In this document: positions 7,130 to 7,701 of the stretch, in pieces
Layout of the letters: each line of letters begins with the position of its first letter
Numbering within the stretch: position 1 is the first letter of the stretch
NCBI GenBank assembly: GCA_947252975.1
Contig: CAMXWX010000046.1
Location: forward strand, 1-7,701
Length of the DNA stretch: 7,701 nt
DNA from: an uncultured Gardnerella sp.
Lineage (GTDB): Bacteria; Actinomycetota; Actinomycetes; Actinomycetales; Bifidobacteriaceae
Direction: 5' to 3'
Notes under the pieces: generated by a model
Databases searched by the model: none
The model's input: the letters and a program-made list of their open reading frames with translations, nothing else
Told to the model about the DNA's origin: nothing
Position numbers and translations under genes: made by a program

Positions 7130-7701
7130 TTACTTTTGCTTAGCAACATTTTCAGGTGTATCAATTTCAAACACGCCATAGCTCCAACCATGTCTGCGAT
7201 ATACTACAGATGGTCTCATAGTTTCTTTGTTTACAAACAGGAAGAAATCATGTCCAATAAGCTCCATCTCATACAAAGCCTCATCTATGCTCATAGGCTC
7301 TGCAATATGTAGCTTACGACGAATCACAATAGGAGTGTCGCCAACACTTACTTCCACAGATTCACCAGGACCTAAATCGGAAGCAACAGCAGCATCTGCG
7401 CTATTAACCTCATTTTCTTCTGGCTCTTCAACGGTAGTTTCAATCTCAGGTTCTACAGCACCCATATCTACAGGAGTCATTTCCGTATATCCACGGCGAT
7501 GATCCTTACGACGATCGCGAGTACGACGCAAACGAAGCGTCAACTTATCAAGCGCCATATCTAATGCGCTAAATTGATCAGTGCTAGAAGCTTCTGCGCG
7601 AATCACAGTGCTTCCTGCAACAACAGTGATTTCAACTCGCTTTGCTGTGTCAGCCTGCCTTGGATTGCCTTCATGAGTCAACACGATTTGCACGCGCTGC
7701 G
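7130..7701 (-). CDS. hpf: Ribosome hibernation promoting factor, long form (HPF), N-terminus outside window
   Basis: Long-form HPF of the RaiA/YfiA (S30AE) family, which binds the 30S decoding region in stationary phase and dimerises ribosomes into inactive 100S particles. The visible 189 codons begin QRVQIVLTHEGNPRQAD, which aligns with the middle of the N-terminal domain, so roughly 40 residues are missing beyond 7701. The codon at 7691-7693 is GTG but encodes an internal Val, not a start. The N-terminal domain ends in a basic stretch (LRLRRTRDRRKDHRR), followed by an acidic linker of about 45 residues and the C-terminal dimerisation domain with MSIDEALYEMELIGHDFF and RPSVVYRRHGWSYGVFEI, diagnostic of the long form. 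It lies upstream of secA in the same direction, as in many Gram-positive bacteria, and is followed by its own terminator. Induction on entry to stationary phase is usual for the family; the promoter lies outside the window. Confidence 0.96.
   Translation of the reverse strand, partial: QRVQIVLTHEGNPRQADTAKRVEITVVAGSTVIRAEASSTDQFSALDMALDKLTLRLRRTRDRRKDHRRGYTEMTPVDMGAVEPEIETTVEEPEENEVNSADAAVASDLGPGESVEVSVGDTPIVIRRKLHIAEPMSIDEALYEMELIGHDFFLFVNKETMRPSVVYRRHGWSYGVFEIDTPENVAKQK

Noticed and set aside
7227..7502. A 91-codon + strand open frame opposite hpf, rich in Ser and Thr.
   Set aside because: It is antisense to a confidently identified hpf frame and its composition mirrors the complement of that gene.
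7130..7693. Treating GTG at 7693 as the hpf start, giving a complete 187-residue protein.
   Set aside because: The frame stays open to the window edge, and the residues there align with the middle of the HPF N-terminal domain, so the gene is truncated by the window.
1..7701. A hidden defence, toxin-antitoxin, phage or other accessory system.
   Set aside because: All five genes account for nearly the whole window, four are standard core families, and no mobile-element ends, integrase, tRNA-adjacent repeats or spaced repeat arrays are visible.

Overview
The window looks like ordinary chromosomal core sequence from a low-GC member of the Bifidobacteriaceae, most likely Gardnerella or a close relative. 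This rests on recognising the SecA and long-form HPF sequences as bifidobacterial in type, on the PknB/PknL-type PASTA kinase, and on codon use that is strongly A/T-biased for an actinobacterium. The genus call is inference; I could not run a search.

Layout. On the + strand, positions 92-2482 encode a membrane serine/threonine kinase with a cytoplasmic kinase domain, a long Asn/Ser-rich linker, one transmembrane helix and four extracellular PASTA-like units. It meets a convergent gene, 2608-3315 (- strand), for a PlsC-type 1-acyl-glycerol-3-phosphate acyltransferase, across a 125-bp gap with a bidirectional terminator-like hairpin and a second AT-rich inverted repeat. The acyltransferase gene diverges, across only 75 bp, from 3391-4059 (+), an uncharacterised two-helix membrane protein. 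That gene converges on secA (4146-6941, -) across a textbook bidirectional terminator. Upstream of secA, 188 bp hold the secA leader with a hairpin just before the ribosome binding site, a tentative promoter, and the terminator of the ribosome hibernation factor gene hpf (7130 to beyond 7701, -, N-terminus cut off by the window edge).

How the genes fit together. They do not form one pathway. The kinase probably senses cell-wall fragments and controls growth or envelope processes, the acyltransferase makes phosphatidic acid, SecA drives protein export, and HPF pairs ribosomes in stationary phase. The hpf-secA order is widely conserved in Gram-positive bacteria. Every transcription unit visible is essentially monocistronic, separated by terminators or by divergent promoters.

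I found no tRNA, rRNA, CRISPR array, insertion sequence, phage gene or defence system, and no intergenic gap above 190 bp. I see no convincing new multi-gene system. The most interesting leads are three repeated TxAI threonine motifs in the kinase linker, overlapping opposed -10 boxes between plsC and the membrane-protein gene (which looks leaderless), and the hairpin next to the secA ribosome binding site.
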